NCBI GenBank assembly: GCA_025267735.1
Contig: CM046299.1
Location: 21,598,232-21,662,231 of the forward strand
Source of the DNA: Mactra quadrangularis
Lineage: Eukaryota; Mollusca; Bivalvia; Venerida; Mactridae
Length of the DNA stretch: 64,000 nucleotides
Direction of reading: 5' to 3'
The notes beneath the pieces were generated by a model. The model was given only the letters and a program-made list of their open reading frames with translations, was not told the origin of the DNA and searched no databases. A program made the translations under genes and the position numbers. Of the stretch, positions 1 to 11,618 are shown in pieces; position 1 is the stretch's first letter; every line of letters starts with the position of its first letter.

Positions 1-281
1 ATTATTCGACTTAAAAACTGTTCACAGTGTGCTATGTTGACGTCATTTTCGATTAACGTTACAAGTATTAGTAGATGAAACATTTTGCTTTTAATTAATG
101 TATTATTTTTCTTAATGAGAATCGTTTTTGTTTGAGAGTCTTATTGCCAGATATTGCTGGACTATCCTGAATAGAAGTACTCATCATCGGAATATATTTA
201 ATTACTTTATTTGAAATTAGCCATAAATGTACACTATTTCAAGAACAACCAAGAAAAATTAGTCCGTTATGTTTGTTGTAG

Positions 282-395
282 GAGCAATCCAAGCAAGCGA
301 TTCAGATAGCAGCATATGTTTATGGTATGACATAACACCGGAAACATTCCATTGGGGAAACTGTTCAGAGGACTATAGCATCATTTGTTACAAAG
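282..395 (+). CDS. Copy 1 exon: C-terminal half of CTLD
   Basis: This 114-base phase 1-1 exon runs from TTGTAG| to AAAG|GTATAA. It encodes SSICLWYD...HWGNCSEDYSIICYKG, the C2-C3-C4 pattern that closes a C-type-lectin-like domain (Cys, ~10 residues, W-x-N-C, 7 residues, Cys). An N-glycosylation sequon (NCS) is present. Paralogous exons lie at 26264-26377 and 57310-57423. Confidence 0.8.
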
Positions 396-3300
396 GTATA
401 AACTTACTTTTCTGATTTTAACTTGCATTTAACATAACAAGCTTAGAAGTTAAATTAAATTTTAGTATTAATATCAGTTACCGTTGAAACAAATAGCATT
501 AAGCTAATAAATAATCTTCGTAATCAGTTTATATTGAATGATAATAAATCTGATTAAATTTGTTTTTATTTTAGAATATATAATTATAATGCACATTAAC
601 AGGTAATACTGTGTCGCTATTTGATGGTTACGGTGACTGGATACCAATGACTAAAGAGTGCTTTAGTGATGATAAAATACCGTCCAATTATAATAACACT
701 GGTAATGTGGTTACAACGAAGAAAGTAAATATGTGGACAGGTATAATACGTAATGGTGTGATTTATCCAATTACAGGTAAGTAGGTAGCCTTTTAATCAA
801 TAAAATATTTTAAATAATTTAGAAAATATGGAGAAAAGTGCTTTTAATTAATAGTCAGTTGCATGTATCAGTGAACGTGTTGAAAGAGTGAGTGATTTCA
901 ATATGTGTCTCGCTCTGCGGACATCTTATTATTTCAGTTATTAGTTAAGAAGTATGGATTTTGACATTAAGCGGTTTTTTTCGTTTAAATTCGTGTAATC
1001 ATTTAATTTTGTGTAAAAACGACGGGAATGAGTTGGAAATACAAAGTTTAGTAGTACTTTTTCCATATAATAATTCCTAAAATTTAAGACGATTTATCGA
1101 TTGTTACATCAAGATCTTAAAATAAAAGTTTAAAGTACAGGTTTGATACTTTATTCTAGTGATATCCTGTATACGTTTTCTTCTAGATCAAATATCCAAG
1201 TAGAGATATTATTCAAAGAAATATATCTTCAATAGAAAGCATCTATCACCCCTTAATCGATTTTCTTGAATTTAATAAAGTATACAATTCCTTCAATTAT
1301 ACAGTGCATGTATATGTATAAAGTACCGGTCTGAATCATAGAATTCTGTTTTACACCATCTCATCTCAAGTAAAGTTGCAGTTGTACTCAAATTGCCAAA
1401 TATATATTAACTAAATACTGATGCACATATGTAGTCTGCATTTTTATCATATAAATGTAATTCTTTAAATTTCAGATCCTACTAATGTTACTATAGGAAA
1501 ACATGGTTATGTTGATATGGCAACAGGAAAGCTTTCGTTTACTACCGATAATACAGTGAGAAAAAGAGCACTTTGTGTTAATGGTATAATATTGTGATAC
1601 ATAATTAATCATTTTACTTATTTAGTTTTCAATATTAAGATATATGTAAAAAATAAATATGAAACTTAAATAAAAAAAGTTCAAGAAGACAACATATGAG
1701 TATATCAACATATGATTACTAATATATCTGTAAATAAGATTAAATTTCAACATTTGTTTAGTCCAGTTGCAGCAGTCAGAAATTCTACTCAACGTTGTGC
1801 TTAGTATATACGCTCCCCGGTTGCCGACCACAAGCCCAATTTAATACAAAGGTAGAACTATTTCCTGACCAAACTTCACATTGGTACGTGGCCCCGCCCA
1901 AGAAACTGACCCTTAAATATAGTGTGGTATGCCCAACCAACGCAACTAACCGAGTGGGATGAGAAGAAATCAGTCATGTAAACATTTGATAGCAATAGGT
2001 AGGTTTATAGCACTTAATTACTCAAGAATATCACATTATTATACACAAGCTAGGAATTCAAGCCTATTGCGTAAAAATTCCCTATAAATATTTCAGGAAC
2101 ATTTGTTTAGTCCAGTTGCAGCAGTCAGAAATTCTACTCAACGTTGTGCTTAGTATATACGCTCCCCGGTTGCCGACCACAAGCCCAATTTAATACAAAG
2201 GTAGAACTATTTCCTGACCAAACTTCACATTGGTACGTGGCCCCGCCCAAGAAACTGACCCTTAAATATAGTGTGGTATGCCCAACCAACGCAACTAACC
2301 GAGTGGGATGAGAAGAAATCAGTCATGTAAACATTTGATAGCAATAGGTAGGTTTATAGCACTTAATTACTCAAGAATATCACATTATTATACACAAGCT
2401 AGGAATTCAAGCCTATTGCGTAAAAATTCCCTATAAATATTTCAGGAACAATTGTTACAGTTGAAACAACTACTAGTACAGTTGAGACAACCACTAGTAC
2501 AGGTAAAACAACTAATATTACAGTTAAAACAACTACTAGTGCAGGAAAAGCAACTGGTACAGTTGAAACCGCTACTTCTATAGTTAAACACACTAGTTCT
2601 AGTAATAGTGATAACTCTAATGTACAAACTGTTACGCCAATTCATGCAATAGATTGTCAGAATGAATGTAAACATAAAAAATGTCAGATACGTTTTTGAT
2701 AAGTTTCCGTATATTCTCGTATATACTCTTGTAATTGTTAAAGGGAGTTTTTTAGTTCCAATTTTCCAGGTTCTGCATTAAATTTTTATAATTATGATTG
2801 AAACAGACAAACTGATTTATTACTTGGCAAACTATTTCTATATTTTCTCTTTATATTTGGGGTGTTTCTTAACTAGACCCACGTGGATCAGGTTAGCTAA
2901 AATAGATAAGTGTTAGAATAGGCATTTACTGATGAGAAGATACTAGAGCTTGTTATTGTGCAACATAAGTATAATTCTATTAGTTTACATTTGTAATTCT
3001 ATTAAAAAGACATCCTAACCGCCTAAGAATGTTGAAAAGACAAGAAGCGACCAATTAAAATGTTTAATTTCAGCAAGTACATATAACAAATCTATAAATA
3101 GCTTGGTGATTCGCTCAGTATCCTACTTATGTTTTCAAGAATGTGTATGCCACATGTTTTAATTCGTGGAGTTAAATGTTATAAGTGACAAATGTTATTA
3201 GTAAGTTTCTTACGTTCTTAAAACTGTTTTAAAGACTATACTTGGTTTTATACTTTGGCACAGTCATTTGCCTGAATATTCCTTTAACTAATAAGAACGT

Positions 3301-5809
3301 CATATATTCAGTAATATATGTTAATGAATAAGACGGGATTGTCAAATCTAGGTAAATGATCTTGAACAAGTTGAAATTGTTAAAAGATATGTCAATTTCT
3401 AGGGGCTATTGTAAAATGTCATTGCAGCCGATGTGGGTCTAATATAATTAAGTAATTTACTGAAAACAATTTAGTACTACTTCTGTGCGTTATAATATTT
3501 TCAGCAATAATTATGCATGAATAATATATATAATTTTGCAGGAACAACTATTGAAGACACTACCGATGAAAATAAAACCGGTAAGGGTGAAAGCTTAAAA
3601 AAAGGTAAATCAATCGAATATGTTGTAAATTGCTCTGTAAAAATTATATTCACGTAATTGCCTACTTAGATTTCAAAAAAAAACAACAACACCAACATAA
3701 TTTATTGTAAAATACCTGCTCTGCATTTTTCACTAACCATTATTGTTCGTTTTTTCTCAACTGTCAAAACATGAATAATTTCACGGTGACTAAACGCTCT
3801 TTGTCTTACACACGTGATATTGAGATAGTATGTATCATTTACTGTGAAATTATTCAAACTTTGACAGTTGAGAAAAAATGAACAATAAATGATTCTTAGT
3901 ACTGAATATCAATATTTAATTGTTTCCAAAAAGATGATTAAGATTGAGTAATATCGGTTGCTATTATCTTAGTAATTGACATTAAGGCGGATATACGATG
4001 TTAAGTTTAGTTTTACAAGTTCTAACAAATGTAGAACTATATAACTATCATAACACTGAAACTAATGTTATTACTCGTAGCTTCTTTTTTATTCATACAT
4101 ATCCTTTTCGCTGGAAATTTTTGAGAGGGTGTCATATCAAAGAGGTTGTATTCTAGGATTGCAAAAGCAGTCGTCTAGAAGACCGTCTACATAGACATAA
4201 ATCACAGAATATGTTCATAATACAAATGTATTTTGAAATGTCAAACATTATACATACTTCATCATGCAAAATCAAAAGAAGGTGAAGGACATGATCGTCA
4301 TGGATTATTTAGATTGTTGTTATGCATAAATTCTGTTGTACACGTTGCTTTTAAATTGGTAATAAATTCATTTGAAAAACATGTCATTGAATGAATATCT
4401 TAATTACTTGAACAAAATAGCCAGAAAACAAGAGCTACTTTTCAAACTAGATGAGTTATGCTTTCTTTAACATTTACGTATTAGGATTAAACTGACTATT
4501 TTAATTGTTATTTTTATTGTCAGGGTCATCAGATGTTGGAGCAATTGTTGGAGCCACTGTAGCTATTATAATTGTCATCATTGTAGTAATTGTTCTGGTA
4601 GTATTATGGAAGAGGTATGCTATATACTTTATAATATGTGAATATATTCATATAGTTTCTCCTAATGAAGGGTATTTTATTTGCATCAAGGCGAACTATC
4701 TAAAGCAGGAGATAACAACTAAAGTTTAGACACATTTCACATATTTACTAATATATATTTGTGTTATTTGCATTAAGTAATTAGTGAAACATGCGCTAAT
4801 CTTCATTTTAAAAGATAATGACCCTATTGTTTGGACATTCATAATCAGTGACCAAAAGAACAAAGTTATAATATAATTGCTCATTACTCATTAGATTCAT
4901 ACAAAATTATTTAAATCAGTATCAGAATATAGACAGGAGACTATGAATTGTACAAATATGGGGGAAAATATATAAAAAATGTACAACATTATTAAACCTA
5001 AATATTTTTCATATGTGTCGAATGCTAAAGATTTTGACATAAACCATTTAAATACTTTCTGTTATTTCAAACAAATCTGTTACAGGGGTATGAAGTTTCC
5101 GTTCAAAAAGGCAAGGAAATTGGAAAAAGAAAAGACACAGGCAACCAACATGACGTACAATTTTGCTAGACCAGATAATACTATTCAAGGTACAGATGAA
5201 TCTTCTTTTACAAACTATGCAGAAGTAGATGTAAGCGAAATGACACCAAGTGGAGAAGTGAAACAAAATGGAGATACAAACAGGACAAGTTGTAGTTCGG
5301 ATGAGCCGCATACTTATTTCGTTCTTGAAAAAGTGGACCAAGGCCCATACGACACAACAAAAACAACTCGTCAAATCCATGATCAACATACACTTAATCC
5401 ATACAATAAAGTAAGCCTTGAAGAAAGTTGTAACTATGATCATATTGGTTCACATGTCAACGATTCTAAAACACTCGGTTTGGACAATCCTTACAATACA
5501 ACAACGTTGGCAAGTTCAAACAAATATAATGGATTTAAAAGCAATGCTTTCAATAGAAATGACGAAAGTGACGACACTTATAATCACATAAACGGTCAGT
5601 CACGTCAAACTGAACGTAACCAGAGGGACAACCCCTATAACACAACAGCTCTAGGACTTTCAAAGAACAATCACGCAGTTACCAACACTGCTTTTAATAG
5701 TAATGATGAATGTGACGACACCTATAATCACATTGGTGACCAGCCTGGTCAAAATGAGCAAACAGCTACGGATAATCCGTATAATACAACAACGTTAGGT
5801 AATGTATAG
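282..5809 (+). CDS. Copy 1 of CTLD/WSC receptor gene, 5' part outside window
   Basis: Joined exons: 282-395, 603-776, 1476-1583, 2446-2667, optional 3542-3604, 4524-4614, 5086-5809. All have GT/AG boundaries, and all but the last two are phase 1-1. They encode the C-terminal half of a C-type-lectin-like domain, a second Cys-containing ectodomain, a Thr-rich stalk, one transmembrane helix and a tyrosine-rich tail. The signal peptide, the CTLD N-terminal half and the WSC exons seen in copies 2 and 3 must lie to the left of the window. Two defects are visible: joining exon 2446-2667 to 3542-3604 makes a TGA codon, and the tail stops at 5807-5809, well before the end seen in copy 2. Skipping 3542-3604 keeps the frame, so a shortened receptor is possible. 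Function as a surface receptor is inferred from architecture only. Confidence 0.72.
603..776 (+). CDS. Copy 1 exon: second ectodomain, first half
   Basis: This 174-base phase 1-1 exon encodes a module with GDW..MTKECF, IPSNYNNT, and MWTGIIRNGVIYPITG near its end. The W-x-x-M-T-x-x-C and WTG positions resemble the start of a C-type-lectin fold, but I cannot assign a family. It carries a sequon (NNT). Paralogues: 26623-26805 and 57646-57843. Confidence 0.75.
1476..1583 (+). CDS. Copy 1 exon: second ectodomain, second half
   Basis: This 108-base phase 1-1 exon reads DPTNVTIGKHGYVDM...KLSFTTDNTVRKRALCVNG. The single Cys near the end probably pairs with the Cys of the preceding exon. All three copies have exactly 108 bases here, and the RALCV ending is invariant, so this is conserved coding sequence. 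Confidence 0.78.
1749..2446 (+). repeat. Perfect 349-bp tandem duplication carrying a splice acceptor
   Basis: Bases 1749-2097 are repeated as 2098-2446 with no difference that I can see. Each unit ends in the pyrimidine/AG acceptor TTTCAGG, so the intron has two equivalent 3' splice sites, at 2096 and 2445. Only the second is followed by the Thr-rich exon. Copies 2 and 3 have a single diverged version (about 28500-28861 and 58855-59118 plus 60722-60815). Confidence 0.9.
2446..2667 (+). CDS. Copy 1 exon: Thr-rich stalk
   Basis: This 222-base exon encodes repeats of the type TVETTTSTGKTT, a mucin-like stalk suited to O-glycosylation. The donor is GAAT|GTAAAC. The last exon base is T where copy 2 has G. 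Joined to the next small exon (starting GA) it makes TGA; joined to the transmembrane exon (starting GG) it makes TGG. Confidence 0.75.
3542..3604 (+). CDS. Copy 1 small cassette exon
   Basis: This 63-base phase 1-1 segment lies between TTTTGCAG and a GGTAAAT donor and encodes TTIEDTTDENKTGKGESLKKG. Related segments lie at 29387-29453 and 61155-61220, with damaged donors. Being a multiple of three, it can be skipped; inclusion in this copy creates a junctional stop. It is therefore either alternatively spliced or a relic. Confidence 0.5.
3738..3891. mobile_element. 154-bp foldback MITE in intron
   Basis: Arms of about 47 bases (3738-3784 and 3844-3891) are near-perfect reverse complements around a ~59-base loop. 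It lies in the intron before the transmembrane exon and is absent from the matching introns of copies 2 and 3. No clear target duplication or coding capacity is visible; the family is unknown. Confidence 0.7.
4524..4614 (+). CDS. Copy 1 exon: transmembrane helix
   Basis: This 91-base exon (phase 1 to 2) encodes GSSDVGAIVGATVAII followed by an unbroken run of I and V and then LWKR. This is a single membrane-spanning helix with a basic stop-transfer end. The junctional Arg is completed by the first base of the tail exon. The helix is the best conserved part of the three genes. Confidence 0.88.
5086..5809 (+). CDS. Copy 1 exon: tyrosine-rich cytoplasmic tail, truncated
   Basis: The exon starts after TTACAG and reads GMKFPFKKARKLEKEK (basic juxtamembrane), then YAEV, TYFVLEK and YDHI, then two repeats of DNPYNTT...DDTYNHI and a final DNPYNTTTLGNV. 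The TAG at 5807 replaces a CAG codon of copy 2. Downstream to 5937 the sequence still matches the copy 2 tail, including a relic of the terminal YATLK, but with a one-base deletion and a TAA at 5881-5883. Tyr-x-x-Ile/Leu motifs suit SH2 docking; this is inference. Confidence 0.83.
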
Positions 5810-5937
5810 ACAATAGTGTTAATAACTCTGCTTTCAACAACAATGATGATAGTGAGAACACATACAATCATATTTACGGTTAAGTTCCTAAAACTAGACT
5901 GACATTCACAGACAATGACTATGCCACTTTGAAGTAG
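5810..5937 (+). pseudogene. Relic of the lost C-terminal tail of copy 1
   Basis: This stretch corresponds to the last ~40 codons of the copy 2 tail (NNSAF, YNH and DNDYATLK are still readable in pieces). It lies after the TAG and is broken by a single-base deletion and TAA. It now serves as 3' UTR. Confidence 0.8.
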
Positions 5938-5990
5938 TGAGTTTATTTCCAAACGCATGATGTTACCTTCAAATGATGTTTTGTATTAGA

Positions 5991-5996
5991 AATAAA
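5991..5996 (+). promoter_or_regulatory. Poly(A) signal AATAAA, copy 1
   Basis: This canonical hexamer lies ~180 bases after the stop, at the same relative place as 31206-31211 in copy 2. Copy 3 has a mutated version around 63476. Confidence 0.55.
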
Positions 5997-8900
5997 CTTT
6001 TTATAGTTATCACGATAGATTGATGAAAGCTAGCATATTTGAAACTCTTGTATTTCTACATTTATAAAAATCGTACTGAATATTTCAGTTTATAATAGTA
6101 TTTGTGTCATCTAATATTTTCAATGATTGTTTTAATATGCAATTTATTTATTGTAAGAATATATATTAACATTGTATGATTATTTATCATCATCAATGAA
6201 ATATATTATAATCGTCATGTTTTGAATGGTATTATATATTATGTATTACTGTTTCAATATTTAAATGGACTTTTATTTATCATCATATTTTCATTTATTT
6301 TGTTATCATGCTTGACTTGTATAGAGCTGTATCTTTTCTTGGATATTTAATTGGAATTCGGTCAAAGTTAACTTGATATATTAGTTTAATGTAATCAGTT
6401 AGAGTGCTTCCTTTCAAAATGAGAATGCACCTGGTTACAGTAAACGATATAAAACATGATGATATAGTGGGTACAATGAAACTGATATAACAGAGGTGTC
6501 ATTAAATGATAAAATGCTTGTTTGAAAGACTGCAAACTTATTATGAAGTTGCGTATCATGTTACATTTGAAAATTGTGTTTATACTTACTTGATGTTTAA
6601 GTGTATGATCGTCATTATTGATAGCATTGTCTTTCCATCATTTACACGATTAACATGAACATTTATCGCTAAAGTTGTTAAATGTTGTTCTGCTATAAAT
6701 ATGTTTGTTATTTATGTTACTTGATATATTGTTAAAGATATAATTATTAGAAAGTTCATTTTTGCGTTTATTATTTATTTGAAATGAAGAAAGGACATGT
6801 GCAATATGATAAAATGTGCATCAAACATTCATAACTTATTGGCACTATCACTCTCATTGAAAGAACTCTCTGAACGACGACAACGGTTTATGTTGTCTTT
6901 GAACAACAACATACCATGAAGGTTGTATGTCCCCCGTGTTTCTTTATCGCCAATTTGTTGCAGTTATAGTAATCAGTTGAGCTGTAAATTGGAACAGTAT
7001 ATACGTCGTGAAAATAGATATGATTTCTGGATAATACAAATGATTTAATATATTACAAAAAATGTCTTTTTATCACTTAGACAATATTGAAATATCATAC
7101 TTGTAACGAAATATCATTCCCATTCTCCACAAAAACAAGTATGTTCATATGTCATATCAATGTTGAATATTAAAAAAAAGCTACAACAGTTCAACATTTC
7201 ACCATAAGAGATGTATAGTACATGTTGGTGTAAGCTATAGTTTACACTCCTCCATGTTAATATGATAAACGTATTTGATTTTTGACAATGATTGCGTAAG
7301 CAATTCAGGTCTTAGTAAGCGACTTATTTGAAACGCAACACAAAATGTCGCGGACGATGACATTGGATGGACATGCGCAGTCTGATTATGTACAGCGGTA
7401 TGTAGTTAGGTTAACCCAATGCGTGAATAAATAGTCCCTTGTTAACAATATCTCACAGTATCAAACAGTCGACACACAATAATGGACATATCATTGTTAA
7501 TACCGTTTTAACATTTTCGATTAAGAACCGCCGTTCATCTGCTAAAATATTGATTACAAGTTATGTTAATATTGGCCCCTTTCTATTTTTTGTACATTTA
7601 AGTGAATCCACTATGTTCTATATATAGACACGCCTGCAATTTTCCACTGTCTAAAAATCATATACATGAAGTGTAGGAAATGTAGGTTGATAAGCATTCT
7701 TCTGTGGGCGGTATCAGCGTCATGATCCTTTATTAAACAATTTGTTTGTAAATTTTTGACGCCAAGTCATCTTTCTAATGAAACCCCCAAATTTTGCCCC
7801 GTTAAATCATGTCCGGACAGCGCTATCAGCTCTTTGATTTCAAGAGTTTCTTATTACAAGTAAATTTGGTCTTGTTATTTATATGAATGGTAAATCTTAT
7901 GTTTCAATACTTATCTTTATTTATAACACGTAATTCGACACTTGTACTAGCAATCGCATGTACTTAAAGTGTAAACGTCTATATATTATGATTGTTTTAT
8001 GGATTAAGTTAGTATACGTTTTAATCACGTCTTACATAAAGAACTAATATTAAATATCATAGAGTAAGTCAAATTTTGGCAACCTGTCTATGATAACAAC
8101 TTGCAGGTGCACTTAAAAAATCAACAGTATTGTTGTGCTCCGGAGATATTGGGACAAATTACTTTTTTAATCGCTCTCAAAATGTTAAGTCACAGCGGTT
8201 ATAACTGGACAGACGGACGGACAGAGTACCAAGTACCACGGACAAGAGCGATCACAATATTAACTAACCTGTGGACTCCGGTAACTAAATGTAAGTATAA
8301 AGTCATAAACACCCAAAAGAATAAGCAAAATAAGGTTAAGTTTTGATGGTTAAGTTTATTGTGATAAAATACCCTTAACATAGTTCAGTGAACGACTAAC
8401 AAATTTAATGTTTAAATATCTGAGATAAAAATCAAGCAAGTTGTATAAAATAAAAACAAGTAGTCTGCCAGTAGTCTTTAGAAAACAAATACAATACAAT
8501 AAAATAAGTTTTTAAGGTTTCCTAAGAATTCCTAGACACAAAATTATGTTTAAATTCAATGCTCAAGTTACCCTTTAAAATTATCTTTAAAAATCAAAAT
8601 ACATGTAACAGTAAAGTTCCTTTAAAGTCAAAAATTTACTTATAAAAGTTTCCAAATGTCAATTTACGATCAAAATGAAATTAAATAGTCCAACCTGTTC
8701 CAAGTAAAAAACAATGCCGAAGTCCTCGAAATTCTGTGACGGAAACCTTTTATTCTCGCCAAAAAATCCGGCAATCCGCCACTAAAAGGTGCGGGAATCC
8801 GCCAAAAAAATGACGGATCCGTCAGAAAATATTGACGGATAATGGTTACGTCACATGAACATGCTGGTTTTCTATGTCAACAAACAGCAAGAAAAATAAA

Positions 8901-9419
8901 TTTAAACACAACAATGTATTAAAGTCATTTAAATTATTACATAAATCAATTAAATAAAGTACAAACTTAATCATTTGAATATGGGAACAACCTTTCTAAG
9001 CTTTAAACATTGTTTTATCGCTTCCAAAACCCGTTGTTGATTAAATCGACCAAAAGTTTCAACCCTGGTCCCTAAGACGTATGACAACAAAAATGGCGGC
9101 CATCATGTTTACACACAATTGTACAGCAAAGTTAACAAGAATGTACGAGTTAAAACCGGACTGACACAAAGTAAGTTGGGTTTATATAGCATGTAAATAC
9201 AAAATAGAAACTGCATGGGCGGATTATACAGTTAACAATAAGAAAATCGCACAGTAGATATGGAAATAAATTCGTACTCAAAGCAGTTCGTACCCGAACT
9301 AAAAAATAAAACTATGTCCCGAACGGGTCACTACTGTATGTTTAGCGATTTTCTCGATAATTGTGCAAGTTGGTAAATGCCTAGTTTTTATGGTTAAAAA
9401 ACGGACGTAGTATGTTATG

Positions 9420-11120
9420 ATGTTGTCCGTCTGTCCGTCCGTCCGTGCGTGCGTGCGTCCGTCTGTCTGTCCGTGGACAATTGATTGTCCGGAAGATAAC
9501 TCAAGAAGGGATGTGCCTAGGTTCCTCAAATTTAATGTGCGCATAGCCCTTGTATAGAGGGGGTTCCGTATTGATTTTGAGATCCCAGGGTCAAAGGTCA
9601 AGGTCACTGGGACTTAAAATATGAAAACCTTGTCCGGACGATAACTCGACAACGACTGTGCCTTGGTTAACCAAATTTCATGTGAGAATAGCCAATGTGT
9701 CAAGGATGTGCCCTATTGATTTTGGTTCCCAAGGTCAAAGGTCAAGGTCACAGGGGCATCATATGGAAATCTTGTCTGGATAATAGCTCAACAACCACTG
9801 TACCTAGATTTACCAAATTTTATGTGAGAGTAGCCTATGTGTCACGGATGTGTCCTATTGGTTTTAGGATTCCAGGGTCAAAGGTCAAGGTCACAGGGAC
9901 ATCATATTGAAAAACGTTCACCTGACAATAACTCAACAACTACGGTATGTAGTTTCACCAAATTTTATGTGAGAGTAGCCGATGTATCAATTATGTGTCC
10001 TATTGGGTTTGGGACCCCAGGGTCAAAAGTCAAGGTCACAGGGACATCATATGGAAAAACATTGTCCGGACAATAACTCAATTACCACAGTACATATGTT
10101 CACCTAATTGTATGTGAGAGTAGCCCATGAGTCAAAGACGTGCCCTATTGGTTTTAAGGCCCCAGGGTCAAAGGTCAAAGTCACTGGGCTATTATATAGA
10201 AAAACTTTGTGCGGAAAATAACTCCACAACCACTGTGACTAGGTTCATTAATTTTTTTTGTGAATGCATCTTGAGAAGCGGATGTACTCTATTGATTTTG
10301 AGACTCAAGGGTCAACGGTCAAGGTCACTGGCACTTATTTATATGAAAACTTTGTCCAGACAATAACTCAACAACCACCGTACCTATGTTCACTAAATTT
10401 TATGTGATAATAGTCCATGTGTCAAGGATGTGCCTTTTTGGTTTTGAGGCCCCAGGGTCAAAGGTCAAGGTCACCGGGTCATCATATGGAAAAACCTTGT
10501 CTGGACAATAACTCAACAACCACTTTTCCTAGGTTCACCAAATTTTATTTGTTGATAGCCTTCTGGTAGAGGATGTTCCGTTTTGATTTTGAGATCCAAG
10601 GGTCAAAGGTCAAAGTCACTGAGACTAAATTTATATTAAAACATTGTCCGGAAAAATTACTCAATAATGACTGTACCTAGGTTCACCAAATTTTTTGTAA
10701 GGGTAGCCTACATGTCGAGCATATCCCCCATTGGTTTTGAGGCCACTGCGTTAAGGTCAAGGTCGCAAGGACATCATAAGGAAAAACCTTGTCAAGAGAA
10801 TAACTCAACCACTTTATCTAGGTTCACCAAATTAAATGTATCGATACTTTTTGGGTCAAGGGTGTGACTTTTTGGTTCTGAGGCCCGGGGTCAAGGTCAC
10901 TGGAAGTTTATATGGGAAAACTTTGTGCTTGTGATAACTCAACCACGGCTGTACCTAAATTCTCAAAATCTTTGCTTTGGATAGCCTTCCAGTTAAGAAT
11001 GTGACCTATTCTGAGGTCCCGGGTTCATTGGTCAACTTCACAGGGACTTCATATGAAATAGAACACAGCATGGTCTGCGCATGGGCGTATTATGCCCCGC
11101 CCAGCGGAGCTCTTGTTCTT
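9420..11120. repeat. ~145-bp tandem array with (CCGT)n head and DR1-like motifs
   Basis: An imperfect CCGT/CTGT run at about 9423-9473 leads into about eleven diverged repeats. Each has ACAATAACTCAACAACC, then AGGTTCACCAAATTT, then GGGTCAAAGGTCAAGGTCAC. The last motif starts near 9588, 9732, 9875, 10020, 10165, 10319, 10455 and 10600, a spacing of about 136-154. The array ends in a GC-rich segment containing GGGCGTATTATGCCCC. This layout resembles non-autonomous tandem-core elements of bivalves (pearl/Helitron-like); that family call is inference. Confidence 0.85.
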
Positions 11121-11334
11121 ACCAGCTATATAGTGGTTAGTGTGTTATATTTTTTTATTTTATTATCTGAATGTTGAGTACCATACTTGGCAAAATACCA
11201 CCAAGTTCTAACAACATTGTGTGTCTGTAAAGCGACATGGCTGGGAAGAAGCAGGACAACGTATGTGGTTGGTGGTAGTTGTCTGAACAGATACACTCGA
11301 AGACTACGTCTTGCAAGTAACTGAAGATAAGAAT

Positions 11335-11618
11335 AACCCGGGTCGATAGCGCAGTTGGTAGTGCACCGTGATTTAGATTCTCGTGTCCTGAAGGGGGTAC
11401 AGGTTCTAATTCCACCCGGCGAGGTTATACCCTTCCATGAAAATTTGACAATAATGTCAATTTTTCCTCCATTGATTAGATAACATTGAGAAGTTTTTGG
11501 CCTTGTGGAAGGGTAGATGAATACTGGTTATATACAAGGGTCCAGGAAAGCTAGGTTAGGTGGCTGGATTGAAAATGACCTATTTTGTGTTAACACGGCG
11601 TTAAACCCAGTAAAAAAA
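11335..11618 (+). mobile_element. tRNA-derived SINE (unit 1, a)
   Basis: The 5' tRNA-like head has an A box (TAGCGCAGTTGG, 11347-11358) and a B box (GGTTCTAATTCC, 11402-11413). A conserved body follows (CCTTCCATGAAAATTTGAC..., TCCAGGAAAGCTAGG), then a GGCGTTAAACCCAGTAAAAAA tail. It was duplicated with the block; its sister is 36915-37197. It is not a functional tRNA gene, since acceptor-stem pairing is lacking. Confidence 0.85.

Noticed and set aside
3020..3520. Extra exon in copy 1 intron
   Set aside because: No open frame of useful length or matching segment in copies 2 or 3.
5048..5443. Antisense open frames over the tail exons (also at 30438-30685 and 62526-62933)
   Set aside because: They mirror the codon bias of the conserved sense tail; no splice or start context of their own.
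7439..8381. Small ORFs in the intergenic block
   Set aside because: Not preserved between units 1 and 2 despite near-identity (indels and stops), so not coding.
9299..11177. Short ORFs across the GGTCA array (also 34874-36750)
   Set aside because: They arise from the repeat, are in all frames, and show no coding conservation.
11335..11420. tRNA gene
   Set aside because: A and B boxes are present, but the sequence continues into a repeated SINE body and lacks paired acceptor stems; there are five related copies.
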